From assembly GCF_023101765.2 (NCBI RefSeq), contig NC_064227.1:2799592-2863591 (forward strand): a stretch of DNA of 64,000 nucleotides. Reading direction: 5' to 3'. Origin of the DNA: Spodoptera frugiperda (Eukaryota; Arthropoda; Insecta; Lepidoptera; Noctuidae). A program made the position numbers and the translations under genes. Below are positions 46,801 to 61,800 of this stretch, in pieces. Numbering within the stretch: the stretch's first letter is position 1; the number at the start of each line of letters is the position of its first letter. The notes below the pieces were generated by a model. That model made no database searches, had not been told where the DNA came from, and worked only from the letters and a program-made list of their open reading frames with translations.

Positions 46801-49800
46801 TTGACAATGAAGTTACATAGTTGGATAGACGTTTGTCAATCATGCAAAAATTATAATCTAGACGCTAGAGAATGTTGTAGAAATGAAGCTTACTCCGAGG
46901 TCAGGAGCTTGACAAAATAAAAGACAAAGACTAGTTAATGAAGAGGGGAGGCAGAATTAATAAACACCTAATGTTTGTCCGTGTCCGATCAGCGGCGATG
47001 CCGGTACATCATTTAGAAGTGACATTTGCGAATCGGTGTTGTTCTAGTTAACGTTTCGGTGGAAACGCTACTACTAGTAACAACACTATAAAAAGCTAAT
47101 GCGAAACGAACACCAAGCATGCGTAATGCTGCATATATTCAGCTTAAAGTTATTTGTATTCCAATATTCGAAATGTCGCATTTACATGATGTATATCAAA
47201 ACGGCACACCAACGAACGAAGAACAGCTGACAAAAATAAATCGATGCGTGCATTCTACTAAACAGGCGACTAAATCGTTTAGGTTATCAGCGTCGGTTCT
47301 ACGATACGGTGTACCTGATGGTAGCCCTTATCGTCGCAATCTGACGCGTCTATATCGTAGCCGCATCGCGGCGAATCGTCGTGCGAACCGACCATGTAAG
47401 ACCGTTTTGAATCGACGTCGAACATCTTATCAAATATCCTTTGCGCCTCCATATCGGGACTGTATCTATCTGGGATCGGGTCCTGAAGTTGCAAAATGTG
47501 TGTCATACACGATACGAACGGCTTTAATACAATTTGGAACTATCAACGAAATATAATACATATATTTAGAGATAATAGTTCCAATACAAGTAGGGAAAGT
47601 GTACTTACAAGCACAGTGCGCTCCATGTTGTCGGTGCGAACCACCTCCTCGTAGCTGTAGTCGTGAGGATTGGCTGTGGCCGGGAGATGCCAAGGCTCTC
47701 CTCCGTCAGGGCTGGATCCTCGGTCAGGCTTCATATCCTGCGCATCACGATCCCTCCAAGGGGAACTGTTGGCCCTCGTCTCAATTAACTCAGGCGGGGC
47801 TGGTGCAGGAGCCGGAGAGGCGGTACTATCTGGCGGCTGTACAGTGGTGGCAGTCGCCAAGTTGAACGCTTGGAGATTATGAAGCGCCGCAGTTGGTAAG
47901 CGGACATGTCGCACCCCTGGACGTGCTAGCACTGGCTTCAGTCCAGCAGGACCTATAAGACGCTGCAGTAGCAGTGCATTCCCTCCACCTTCTCCACCTC
48001 CCACTGTTAGTAGCTTCGGGCCTCTGTTTGTCACTATTGCAATTTGCTGGCCACCTTTGATCATAGAAACTGGTAGGATGTAGTTAGCGGGCATGAGCAC
48101 GGCGGCGGTGGAAGGTTTACCAGCCGTGCCTCGAGCCACGGTGATTGTTTGACCATCAGCAACAATGACGTTACGTTGTGGCTGTGGCCTAGGTTGAGGT
48201 GTGGTCGGTGTTTCCTGCTCAAAAGTAAGTTTCCGCACGACTTTGCGTGGACTGTCTTGAGGGGAATGGCTGTCAATGCAGCTGTCGTTGCAATCTCCCT
48301 GTGATGTACCACAGCTACTGTCCTCAGACCCCATAGTTCTACAGGAGTCGTCCGCAGGACTCAAATCTCGGCGACGATAACTGGAGCTCTTTTTGCGCTT
48401 CGAAGACCCTGGATTTGAAGGTGGATTGTTTCTTCGTCGCGGAGCTGGTTTGTCTTTGTCAGGAGAATTTTCCACCTGTTCTTTGTATTCAGCTAAGATG
48501 TAAAGAATTCGTTGCGTGGTTTGCTCATCTTCGGCCGGCTTTTGAGTGGATGGCTTTGGAGGAGTAGTATTAAGTTTTAGCGTATTCGGAGGATTCGATG
48601 ACGCTTTTGGTCTTGATTTAGACTTTGAACTGGATTTAGATTTAGATGAAGCTGGAGCGTCAGATGTTGAGGGCTCGCTGGTAACCGTGTGGGGGATCTG
48701 ACTATGTGACGATGAAGAGGGTGACGAGTCAACGATACCCGAAGAATCAGGTGACCTTGCGAAAGATGAAGTCGACGGTGTTGACGTAGATGATGGGCCT
48801 GGTGTTGCTGACTTCTTGTTCACGTAAGAAACATTCAAAGGTTGTGTGTTCCCGATGGAGTAGAGAACTTGGTGCTGCTTATGTGGTTGAGCACGAGACG
48901 ACTCTCCAGAAGCTGAGCTAGTAGAGGCCGTTGAGTCAGTCTTGTCTTTTGACTTTTTCGAACCCTTTTTCGATTTGGGTTGCACCGTGCTCCTTTCTTT
49001 GACTTGTTCCAGTACTAAATCAAACTCTCTAAGCTGCTCTAGTGTCGATGAGCTCATAGACTCGGTTGATGATTGACTTTCGCTGGCACTTGGTGCAGTA
49101 GCAGCTGGTTTAGCTGGTTTGCTAGTTTGCTGGGTAGGTTGTTGGGTGGTCTGTTGGGTAGTTTGTTGCGTAGCCTGCGGGGTGGGCTGCTGGGTGGCCT
49201 GTTGGGGCGCTTGTTGGGGAGTTTGTAGGGTAGTTTGATGGCTAGCTTGGTGGCTAGTTTGGTGGCTCGTCTGGTGACTAGTTTGATGACTCGTTTGATG
49301 ACTGGTTTGGAGGTTGGCTTGATGGCTAGCTTGCTGGTTAGTTTGATGGCTTGTTTGTTGAGGAGTTTGCTGTGCGGTTGGTTGCGAAGTTTGTGGTACT
49401 CTTACGGTTTGTTGCCCCAGCTGTGGAGCTGCTGTAAGCACCAACTGTTGATACACAGGCTGGTTGGTTCCAGAAATGACATTTCTTTGTATTTGGAAGA
49501 ATGATGGCCTCACAACTCTCCCTCCAGAGACCACCTGTGGTGCTTTACTTAACATTGGCAATTTTATTCGCATTTGCGTCAAAACTGGTTGTTGCTGGGT
49601 AGAGTGGGAGTTTTCATTTGTCGCACCCATGAGTTGATTAGTTTCCTCATTACTCTCTGTATTGGCGTGAGTTTGTGTTTGAGGAACAATCTTTATTATC
49701 GACGGCTCCATCTCATTTTGTTGTTTTTGATTCGACTCATCTATTAGGTCTGAGCTGGGTACAGTGATCAAGTTAATAGTTTGTCCTCCAGAGAGGTTGA

Positions 49801-52800
49801 CTGGTATTTGTCGAGTGTATATCACACCGCCGTGGATGTTCATTGGCGATATAGTTTGTTTAATTTGTTGAACTAAATTCGGTTGAGCTTGCGACGTAGA
49901 AGGCTTCCTCAATAATAGCGGTGGGCTTCCAATCTGGCCTATATGATCTAAGCTGATAGCATTATCATTTGCTTGACAATCCGGGTTTTCTTCAGGCGAC
50001 ATTTCATTCGCATTATTCATGTCGTTTTTCTGTCCACCATCTTGGTAAACTTGTTTCCCAAAGGCTTGATTGAATTTGGGTAAGCTCGTCCCCTTTTCAG
50101 GAGAATTGGTTTTGGGTGATGAACTTTGTATGAATTTCGCATAATTTTCTTCGTAAATAGAACGGGATTTTATTTCTGCGTCTTTGGCAGCGCTTTGGGT
50201 TGGACTGAGATCTTGTGACTCTATTTGTTTAGGCTGAGCTTGTTGTAGATTGGGTGTCTCGACCGGTTGTAGTCGGAGAACCATGCTCCGTTGGTGAGGC
50301 CCATTCAGCTGTATAGGTTTTCCATCAGCGGATTTACAAACAAATTGTACCATTTTCTGTTCATTTCCTCCTTGAACGTTTGTTAGATTAGTGAGAAGAT
50401 TCACTCTCTTCAGTAGCTGACCGGTGTTTGCATTCTTTTGGTTTCCAGCGTTCACAATATGCAGAAGTTGATTGCCTTGTTGCAAGCCCGCATCTACTAA
50501 GGAGAGGCCACTGAAAGAATTTGTTTGAGAAGCTGGTGTTCCATTGGACGTAGGGCCGGGAGGTACAGTTTTGTTCTGCACAATATGCAAGACTGGAGTA
50601 TTATTCGGGTTGTTTATAACCGATTGCTGGGTATTGTCAACTAGAGTGATTTGCTGATGGTTCCCTGAAGCACTCTTTCCTTGCACTATGTGTAAAACTT
50701 GTGGCGAGGATTGCTGACCGTTTTCCGTGTTATTTGTTTGATTCAACGGCGGCGGGAGTATCTGGGCTAGCGCCTGCTGTAACGCCATAGCATTAATAGA
50801 TGTAGTTTTCTGAAAATTACTTTGCGTTTGATTCGTGGTGACGTTGCCTTGCCTTAGTTTGTGGGAGAACATGTTCACAATAGCTTGTGTTCTGTTATTT
50901 GAGACGGGTTCTGTAGTTGCAGTGATTCCCGCTGCACTCATCGCATGAGCAATTTGGTCAGTTTTTTCTTGTGATCCATTTTGTTGCAGCTGCTGATGTT
51001 GTTGCTGCTGTAGCTGCTGTTGTTGTAATTGTAATTGCTGCTGTTGTTGTTGCAACTGCTGTTGCTCTAGCTGTTGTTGCTGTTGCTGCAGCTGATGCTT
51101 CTGCTGCAACTCATGTTGTTGCATTTGTTGCTTTTGCTGTAGCTCTTGTTTCTGTTGTTTTAATTGTTGTTGTTTCATTTCCTGTTGTTGTTGTTTTTGT
51201 AACTTTAATTGTTGCTGTTTTAATTCTTTTTGTTGTTGCTGTTGTAGCTTGAGCTCTTGCTGTTTTTGTTGCTTTTGTTTGTGTTCTTGTTTCTGCAGCT
51301 GTTGTTTGAGTTCTTTTTGTTTCTCCTTTTGATGTTTTAGTTCTTGTTGTTTTTGTAATTGCTGTTGTTGTTTTAGTTCTTGCAACTGCTGCTGTTGTTG
51401 TTGTTTTTCTTGCGCCAGTTTTAGCTCTTGTAAATGTTGTTGGTGTTGCAATTCCTCTTGTTGCAGTTTCAGTTCTTGTAAATGCTGTTGTTGTTTCAAT
51501 TCCTCTTGTTCCTTCAGCTCAAGTAAACGTTGTTGTTGTTGCCTCTGTTCCTCCTCTTGTTGTTGTTTGAGCTGGTGTTCCTGCATCTGCTGTAGTTTTT
51601 GTTGCTCTTGTTCAAATTGCAACTGGCGTAGTTCTAACTGTCGTTGCTCATATTCGTGTTGTTGCTGTTGCAGATGTTGCTGTTCTTGTTCATATTGCTC
51701 GTGTATTAGCTTCTGTTGGTGTTGGTATTGGTCCTGAACTTGATATTGCTCATGCTCTGGCTGCATCTGTTGGTATTGCTCGAGATCTGGCTGGAGTTGT
51801 TGGTATTGCTGCTCCATTTCTGGTTGATGCATATGCATGTGTTCGTGCTGCTTCAGATGAGGATATTCTTCATGCACAGGCACAGGCAGAGCCACAGGAG
51901 TCTGCTTATCAGTGTAATTATACATCATACTCATATTAGGATTGGGTTCCAAAGGTGGTAAATGCGTATGGTTAGTTTCATATGAGTAATCAACGTTGTT
52001 CATCATATTTTTCTCAAACATCTGTGGATACTCATTGTTCTCAAAATTATCATTTACCTCTTCCTTTATTTCAGGTGTTTCTTCCATTTCTATTTTAATT
52101 TCTGGTTTTATGTCTACATCGACGGTGAAATTACTAGCCATTGGATAGTTCATCTCATCGTGTGATGGTACTGGCATTGACTGGATATGCTGGACGTATT
52201 CTTGAGCCAATGGCATGCTCAAGTCAGCGGTTGTAAGTTCTGTGTACTCTGTTTTTATCACAGATTGGTCATCGCCGGGACTGTTTTCAGCGGAGCATTG
52301 AGATGGACTAACGTTCGACACTTGCGTGACTCGAGGATCACATGTCACAGGATTCTGAGCGGACGCGCTGACAGGTAATTGTCCGACTTGTACAACCTGA
52401 ACAACGGCTTCGAATGGCGCAGGATCTATAAAATCTGGGTCTGTCAGTCCAAATGGGAATTTTGAATAGTCAAGCAACCCATTGGCATACGACACGTCTT
52501 TTTTATTTTGCCGTTTCATCCAGTCACAACTCAATTCTGCCATCGTCTGCTCAAAGAAAGATCGGACTTTATTCTTTAGTACAATGCATCTAATATTGTT
52601 TTTCATCTTGTCTATTTCATCATAGTTTATAGAATTAACAGATTTACGCACAAGTTTATAGTTAACATAACCTTCGGACAGTAAAAGCGGCTGAGTTTGT
52701 TTTACGTCCGACAGAGTCGCAGCCGAAAATTTTGTACCACATCCGTCTTCCAAATTTTGTATGACTCTGCCGGACCCCTCACCAAAACCCATATGGAAAT

Positions 52801-55800
52801 TGGTTTCATTTGTATCGCAAGTTTTGTAGTCTGATTCGTCATATTCAGTGTTAATTTCTTCAGCTAATGTCAGCGACATTGGATCAGGTGATTTATCGTC
52901 CATCTGATCTATGTCAGTAAATAGCGCGTCGTCCGGTTCAGTCTCAGATTGTTCTATTTTACAAATACCTCTTATAGGCCATGCTTTTAATAGCTGATGT
53001 ACGTCTATGTGCTCTTTATGAAAAGGGCGTGAATAAGAAAATTTGACGGAGCTGCAGTAATCCAGAAGACGCTTGAACTCCTTGCTATACGCAGAGTCAC
53101 CCATAGTTGTGATGGTAATTTTCGGGTAGTCAATATTCTTTCCTTTCCTATACTTCTTCTCATACAACTTCACATCAGTCATCTCGGCTTTACGTTTCAA
53201 GCTCCTTGTTTTATTACCTCTAAAAACATAATCAAAATGGAGGCCATTCGGATATTTCTTGGAATACGATACCATAGGAACATTAAGCTTGATGTCTATT
53301 TCTTCAATCTGACCATGTTCATCAATTTGTTGTGTAATCAGTACACTGGGATGTTGGTTAGTGTCCCCATAATTCAATAGGCTTGGAATAGGATTCCATA
53401 ATGCGCTTGGAGGATCATCGAGCGCTTTCAACGTCTTAACCTTCTTTTGAATAGGAACTATTTCTTGGCCTTCTATTTTTGTTACGTCTTCATCATGTGG
53501 CATTGGTTCTCGATTTGAAGATACAATCATTCGACCTGATGCATTAGCGATAACTGTTTGTGCCATGTCGTCATCAAGAATTTCATCGTTATGCATTTCC
53601 ACGACTTCCTCTATTAAGTAATTGTTGTCTTCAACCAAAACATAATGACAAACTTGGTTCTGATTCAAAGCATCTTCTTCCGAGTCTTCCTTTGGGTAAC
53701 GTTCATTATTTACTTCTATTGCATTAAGTACTTCACCTTCTTGGGTTGCGTCAGCTTCTGGTGCATGACAATCATTTTCACTTGTGTCATGTTCTATTAC
53801 TTTAAGTACTGTGACGACTTCATTATTATCATCAACGGAGGGGGTCTTATCGATTATATTTTCTTCGGTTGTTATTTCATTAGCTTCTATGTCTATATTC
53901 AAAACGGGGTAATTGTTTTTCTCATGACCTCCCATAGTTTCCGTTTTTTCTGGTGTTACATTAGGAGCGCATGGAGAACCATACGAATGATCCATAACTG
54001 GGGTCCTCGGTCTTGGATCGTCAGTACCTTCGAAAATATTTCGCAGATACGATCGGATCTTCATTAAATTGTCTTCCCTTGCTTCTTGAGATTCTTCTAT
54101 AGCTAGAGTATCTCTTCTTTCATTAATTTCTGTGTTAACATCTTTTGTGACAATACCTCCACAAATGTTCTGCAATGTTGACTCTATTTGCTTGTACGTT
54201 AAATCCTCATCTTCCAAATTAATTGTTTCTGATGCTTGAGTCGGCCTAACTTCCTCATCAGTTTCGTCTTCGGTATACTCAAAAATGCTTCGCAGATTTC
54301 TTTCAACTTCTTTTAGTTTTGCATCCATATCTTCTGCAATACTTTCCACGTTTGGTTCTGTACTTTGCCTCGTGTTAACTGTGTCTTCACTTTGTACAAT
54401 GACATCTGTCTGATTACTCTCCAAAATCATCGATTCTTGTGTTGGTAAATCATTCATATTTTCTTTTTCTGATGGTGATTCAAGTTGTTCGATTGTTGTT
54501 GTATCGTCAGTTTCGGTATTATCTATAGCGGTTTTCACAGTGGTTTCGAATTCATTTTTAGTCTCTGGTGATTTTGTATCGACACTTTCAATAATGGTTT
54601 CAATTTCGTATAGCTCAGGAGCTTTGTCGCAAACTTCAATTTCTTGTGTTTTTAGATCACCAGTTTCAGAGTTTTCCGCAGCGATTTCCTCTGGAACAGC
54701 GTCTTCAACTTGCATCTCTTGCAATTGTATGTCATTTTCTGTTGTAACTTCGTGTGGCAAAAACTCTTGAGTAGCCACAACATTATTTACTAAACTCATA
54801 TTATGATCGTTTTTCTTATCTGCCTCTGGAAAATTATCGATAGTATTGACAGTATTTTCCGTTGACAAATCTATTTCCTTCATGATGACATTTGATTGTA
54901 CCGATGCCGATTCAATTTCAGATGTTGCGTTCAATGTCGTGTCGTCCCCGTCCATTTCTTCGTCTTTTCCGGTAGTGTTTTCGTCATCTGAGTGAGTTTC
55001 GCTATGTGGTTCAGTATTGCCATCACCAATGGAAATTATTTTACTGAAAATGATGTCACATGCTTTGACGACATTAGTGACCTCGGTGTCTTTACAGGCT
55101 TCTTCTTGAGAACTATATTGCATTGCGTTAGATTCTGAAAATAATTCATGCGTAGTTTCATTCGTTCTTTTATCACCTTCAACAGCTTCATGAATATCTT
55201 TAGTTTCAGCGATAGTATTAGCCTCTTTCAGTTCTGAATCGCTATCATTAATTTGAAATTGTTCCTTATGATTATCTATATAAAATTCAGTCTGTTGTAG
55301 ATCATGCAATATAGAGGAACTGGGAGGGTCTTCACTTAAACTTTCTGCATAAGTAGTTGAGGAACCCAGTTCTATTCTTTGTTCTTGTAGTTCGTCCAGC
55401 ATCTGGGAGCTTGCGCATGAATTTACAACAAATGCACGAGTGTTTATAGACTTTTCATCAACTGTTTCCTGTATAGTCGAATTATTTTCTGATATTTCCA
55501 TTGCCAGAGGCTTGTAATTGTCTTGCTTGTCAGTCTCGCAATCAGTATTTACATCAGAAACAGATTCAGTATCATTGTCACTGATTTCGTCATGTAGCAT
55601 TTGTTTCTTAGGTCTTGATGTGTTGCTATATTTAGACATTTTATTATTTGTCGTCATAATTTCTAGAGATTTTCTTTTTAGGTTTGATGTCAAATTATTA
55701 CAATGTGATTTAGTTTCCTGCTTAGCAGAAGTTATTTGATCTAAAATTAAGTCATTTTGGAAGAGTTTTAATACCAAGGACTTGAGGGGCATTACTTTAT

Positions 55801-58800
55801 CTCCATTTGTTGTAGTATTGTAAGAATGCAAGTAACTCTTCGGTTTGGTTATAAACCATTCAGCGTCGCATGTCGGCCTTACACACATTTCATTTCTTTC
55901 AGCTTTTGTAGTATGATCAACGTACAAAGGAGCAATGGTTTCATGTTCTTTACTAATTTGGTCAGCGGTTTGATCAGTATCGAGTATTTCATATTCGGTG
56001 AGAATAGACATAGATTCACAACGCATCAGATTAGTTGTCTCTTCAGTTGTACCAGATATACCATCGTCGGTAAAAATGACATCATCAGCATATCCAGCTT
56101 TTAATTCATTGGATGTTTTAATTTCATCACATCGAACCAATTTAACAAAACATTCTTTTAGTAATTTTAGATTTTCATATTTCCTTACGAGATCGTCACA
56201 TTTTGGTACTTTTACAAAACATTCTCGCGTTTTCGGGAGATGGCTAGGCGAAGATTTGTTACTATCTGAAGCACCTTCAAGAACTTGGCGAGGCAAAGGC
56301 GAATCAAACAAAGAAAAGAATATGTCGCTTGTATGTGTAGAACTTTCAGCAGGTTCTTCTAGATTAGGCTCGTTTGGTGGCGTAGCAGTGTCAGCCAAAT
56401 CTATACCAAGTTCTTTGAATAATAGATTTCTAAACTCATTTATCTTTTCTTCTACTGGTTTTGCGTTATCATTCATTTCTGTTGATTTATCGTCCTCCGA
56501 GGTAACGCTTATTGGTTCTTGTAGTTCTACGCTCTTAGGCGGCATCAGCCCTGTGATAGTTTCATTTTCGTCACTGGATGAATCATCGATCTCTATTACC
56601 TCTATTGGTTCTTTCGGAATAGGTTTAGATGTAATATTTATTTGATTTCTTGATCTAATGTTTTGATTTCGTATAATCACACTGGGCCGCAAAGGACGGT
56701 GTAGAATACGCCGTGGCCTGATATCAGAGTTAGATGCGCGCCGCAGGTCAATTTTGGTTATCGGTCTCACATCTGGCTCTGGTGTCGTTTGTGCGTCTGG
56801 TGTACGACCCGGTCTACCATCAGGTTTTAACACTAATGTATTCGGTTTAGAAACGGACTGAGGTTCGGCTGACTGCGATCGTGTTTTAGTCACGTCTGCC
56901 GTAGCAACTGGAAGCATTACAGAATTTGAAGCTGGTTGCATATCGGGCTTAGAAGCTGGTAAGAATTCGAGCATGGAGCCAGTTTTATCTTCAGATCGGG
57001 ACCCAAGCTGCACGTTAACAACTGGCAGTATTTCTGAATTAGAGCCTGATTGCTCTTTGGCTTTAGACATCAGTTGATCATCAAGTTTAGTAACTGTTGG
57101 CACTTTAGATTGAGATACTGGCTCCTCAAGTTTTGACCCTGATTGCAGTTCGGGCTTGACACTGGATCCGTCACATATAGCAATTGGTGGTATTTCAGAC
57201 TTGGCAGCCGACTGGTCTTCGGACTTGGATACAAGTTGATCAGCCTTTGGAACGGATGGCTCTGGAGATTTCGATCCTAACCGTAATTCGTACTTAGACC
57301 CTAATTGCACATCACGGACCACAGAAACTGGTTGCCTTTCAGATTTAGACGCAGTCTGCTTCACAGGTGGGCAAATTAACACATTAGAGAGAATTACTGG
57401 TCGACTTTTTGGTTTCGTAACTGGTGGCAATTCAGGTTCAGATGCCAATTGTACATCAGGTATCGTTTCGGGTTCTGGTTCAGGTTGAACAATTGATTGT
57501 ACCTCGGGCACACTCATCGGTTGCACATCAATAGCAGCAAGTGAAGAATCAGCTTCTAATGCAGGTGGAATGAGATCCAGTGTAGATTGAGACATAGGTG
57601 AAAAAATAATGTCCTCATAAACAGATCCATCTAGAACCGTATCTTTCGTCAAATCATTCTGGCTGCTTGAACGACTAGATAGATTATCTTTTGTTAATTT
57701 TACAGAACACACTTTATCTAACACTTTTTGATGTTTTTCCAATAAGTTTTTATCTATATTTTTTACGTTGTACTTGCCATATTGTGTTTGAATGCATTGG
57801 GCTTCTTCGTCGGAGTCACTAAGTAAATCTATTGTGTCAACCACAATACCCGGCACTTCAGATGTTATGGTAATATTCTCTATATCACCTTCATTACCAT
57901 CTGGTTTGATTTTTACGTTTAAAGTATATCTGTTTTTATGATAAATGTTTTTCAATATAGTTCTTCTTAGAGAATTGGACGAAAACAATGCATCGACGCC
58001 AAGATTCGTTTGACCATGGACGGTCGCCTTAAATACTTTTCCACAGGGCAGCTTAACCCGCAAGGCTGTACTTGTCGGATCGCCTTTATTTAAATGAGGT
58101 AGTTCATCCACTTCAATAGCATCCAAATAAGCTTGTGGTATGTCATCGTCATCAATCTTATTACGTCTCTTGCTTTGGGTGGTTTCATCATCATCGTCAA
58201 TGCATATTACTTCATTTGCCATTAGTTTTCGAGCATTAACTACTTTCTTGTTAATAAACACTGGAGCAGATGTTTTGTTGTTGACTTGTGCTCCAACTTT
58301 TCGATTTTCACCTTGAACTCTAGTTGGAACTTCGGCGGAAAGTGAACTTGTGCAGTCCTCTGTACTGTACATTATTTCTTTACAAGCTAAACTTATGTGT
58401 TGTTTGTCAGCTGTATCTTTTATGCTATCTTCTAATTTTTTCACATAACTTTCAATTTCATCAACTACGTCAGGATCTGTTACTAATTGTTTATTGTTTG
58501 CATCAGTTACATTACCTTGCGTAGTGTCAGTTACTAAAGGGGCGGTAACCTCTTTGTCTAATGACCCTTCATCAGCATTTTTCTCAGGAGTAACTGTAGC
58601 ATCCTTTGTGCCATCAGCCGGAGGCCGCAACAGGAGGCTAAGTGAATCATCATTGTCCAGAATACTTGGGCTCGTATTAACGACAGTGTCGCTTTCAACG
58701 CTTTCCAAAATCTCATCCACGTTAGGAATTTCAACTAAGGATGGCACAGGTTGGTCTGGGGATATTACTTTAAGGATTTTAGATGTTACTATTTGATCCT

Positions 58801-61800
58801 CAAGATCCATCATTACTGTGTGTTTGTTTGGTATTTCTGCCTCCTGAATCAAGTCGGGTTTATTGTCAATATTAAGCTTTAGCTTCGCATTTCTTTTAGG
58901 CTGGACTTTAGTCGCTTTCTTCTTTACTTCTCCTTTTTTGATAGTTTTATTAAGTGTCTTTTTAGGTGTTGCTTTCTTCGGTGTTTTTGGTTTATTTGTA
59001 ATTCCCCCAGTGGTCTCAATCATTTTATTACCAGTTTCCGTAGAAGACTGTTTTATTCTAGCTTTAGATTTCTTAGGTGCAGCCACTTTCTTGGCTGTAA
59101 CTGCATCTAGGCTGATTTCCTTGTTGCTAGAAGATCGCAATACAATACGACGCGGTGTCTTCTTGTCTTTATTTTCTTTGCAATTTTTGTTAGCGTCATG
59201 CTTAGGTTTTTCTACATTCAACACTTTAAGGTTCACCAGTGTTCCTAGTTTTATAGCTTGAATTGTATTGTCAATTTTAGTGCCAGCAGAAATATTCATT
59301 TCTTGAGGTACAGTTGGTACAATTTTAATAGCGATAATTGGAGCATACGTCAATGGGATTGCTTGCTTATCGCTTCGGTGAGTAATATTCCTATTTAGTA
59401 TAGACATGCGTTTCTTTTGGAGTCTTTCTTGGTCTTTTAGTACTTCATTGACCTTCTCGCAATTCGTTCTTGATTGGCTCCTGGTCTTCTGTTCTGTTTT
59501 CTCAGCTACCTTCTGTTTCTCCTGTACTTCAGATAGGACCTTCCTTTCAGAAGTATTCTTATTAGAATTAATATCAACTTTTTCTTTGTCGGTTTTAGAA
59601 GTAATGTCACCATTCACGTTATCAACTGAGTTAGATTTAGGTTCTGATTTATCGGTTTTAGCATCTTGCGCATTCTTGTTTGGAACATTGTTTACTACTG
59701 CTTCGCTTTTAGTGACCGTTTGTTTACTTTCAGGTTTATTAACCGTCGCTGGTAATTTTACTGTAGCATTTCCTATGATAACCGGATTTACTGTTGGTGA
59801 AGCGAATTGTGTGGTCTGATAAATAGCCATATTTGACTGGTTATTAAATGCTACGTATGTGTTTTGGGTTGGAGCAGCCGTGCGAATAGGATTTTGAATA
59901 GTGCAGGGTTGGTATACAACGTCTGATTCGATAAGAACCATGTTTTTTAAGGTAGCTTGCCGCGGTGCTCCAGCTGTAGATGCAGCCTGACTCTTTGCTC
60001 GTAGCTGATCAATTTTAACATTAAGGCTTTGTCTATTTGTCTTCTTCGAAGAAATATTGACACTTTTGGGTAGCTGTTGAACTGTCACTGTTGGATTTGT
60101 AACATCAACATTTTTAGTGACACATTTCGGATCGATAAATCCTGGAGTATGTATTTGCTTAGAAGGATCAAAGGTAGCCTTTGGGATTTCACATAATACC
60201 ACTTTTGGGTCGGTTTTCTTATGCACTGAGACATTATTAATCGCTGTTGAATTTGAGCGTCTTTCTTCTCGCACTACTGGAATGGACACATTACTCATAT
60301 TGAAACACTTTTCTTTTAAGCCACGCATTGGAGTTGCATAACTCTCTTCGTCAGACGATAATTCTCCGATTTCTTGTCGTAAATCATCATCCATCAATTC
60401 CTCAAGGAGATCATAATCCGAGTTAGGTATACCTGAGATGAAAGGGTCGTCATGTTTGAAATACGTAGTCGTAAATGGTTTCTCATTATTTTTTAACTGT
60501 ATTTTCTTGTACACTTCTGCCTGGTCTTTCGAGGAATGCATTGATCTCTTTTCAGACTGAGTTTGCCGTTTCGGCATTTCAGATTGTGTCGGCTTTATCT
60601 TCGACGAAACTTCTGTAGTAGTGGTGTTTACCGAAGCTTTCAGAAGACTCTTAGCCGGGGTCTTTTTACTTTTACTGGTTTTAATGACAGTTTCCGAGTT
60701 TGACCGACTTAGTGTGGGCGGAGGAGGGGTAGTTTTCGGGTCAGCATTCATTACCGTGTTAGCCTGACCTTTGGATATCACATTCACCATTTTGATTTTA
60801 TTATCTCCAGTAGAGTTTGTCTTGACTATCCTTTGATTACGCAAACTTTGAAACGGATTTTCTGTCTTTTTATAGCTGTCTTTATTCAATGCCATGTCGA
60901 GAGCGTTTGGGCCTCGACTTGGGGTCTTATGGGACAAAATGGCGTCCATCACCTTCTCCCAATCAGTTTCTTTACTCTCACTAGCTTTAGATGTATCAGG
61001 TTTGTGCTTAGTCTTGCCCTCATTGCTACTAAAAAGCTCAATCTTATGTGTCTTCGGGTCTACCGTTTTAGGAAAGTTATATTCAGTCTTCACCATGTTT
61101 AAAGGTTTTGTTTGTGGTTTGGGATCACAATTATTGAGGTTCGATGGCTTTATACTTGGACTAGGTTTAGTTACTTGTTTGATGCAGACATTGCCTACAG
61201 TGACATTAGGAGTTTCTGAAGTCTTGTTCTTTAATAGCGACTGACTAGAACAGGGATTCTGATAGCTCGAAGGCGTGGGACATGTAATCGTCTGTGGGGG
61301 AGGAACTCTCTCCTTAACACATGGTCTTTGCTGATTAAGTTTCGATTGCTGACGCAATAGAAGAACTAATTCTTCTTGATCTTTTTCTGTTAATGCATTT
61401 ATTGTTGGTGTATCTTGTGGAGATTCCATTTTACTATTTTTGTTATGAGTCTCAGGTTTATACGGCTTCGTACTAGATAGTATATTAGCCATTACAGGAT
61501 TTTGCTTCGAAATACTTTGTTTTGGCTTATCAATCTTCCTTTGTACAGTCAGACTGTTGTCATGTTGCTGATATGTTTGTCTATCGTGTCTCGGCTCATT
61601 TTTTATTGATAAATATTTTTCTTTCGCCTTTCTCTGTTCAATTACAATCCGGTCTATTTCGGCATCATTCGGGGGATTTTGAAGCGTTTTACTCTGATAT
61701 TCAATAAGGGCTTCGACAACGGGATTTACTCCGTTTATTTTATTCTTGTGTAGATAACTGAGGCGTGAAAACGTGTTTAAAAGATTATCAGATTTCTTTG

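Noticed and set aside
47119..47556. 145-codon frame on the + strand
   Set aside because: It runs across an exon-intron boundary of the giant gene on the opposite strand, with no recognisable motif.
50971..51252. + strand frame rich in Val/Ala that looks like a membrane protein
   Set aside because: It is the antisense reading of CAG/CAA-rich coding sequence and has no start context or family match.
55998..56645. 215-codon open frame on the + strand
   Set aside because: It is antisense to the giant exon, where the - strand frame is open for 5,246 codons; its composition mirrors the Ser/Glu-rich coding strand.
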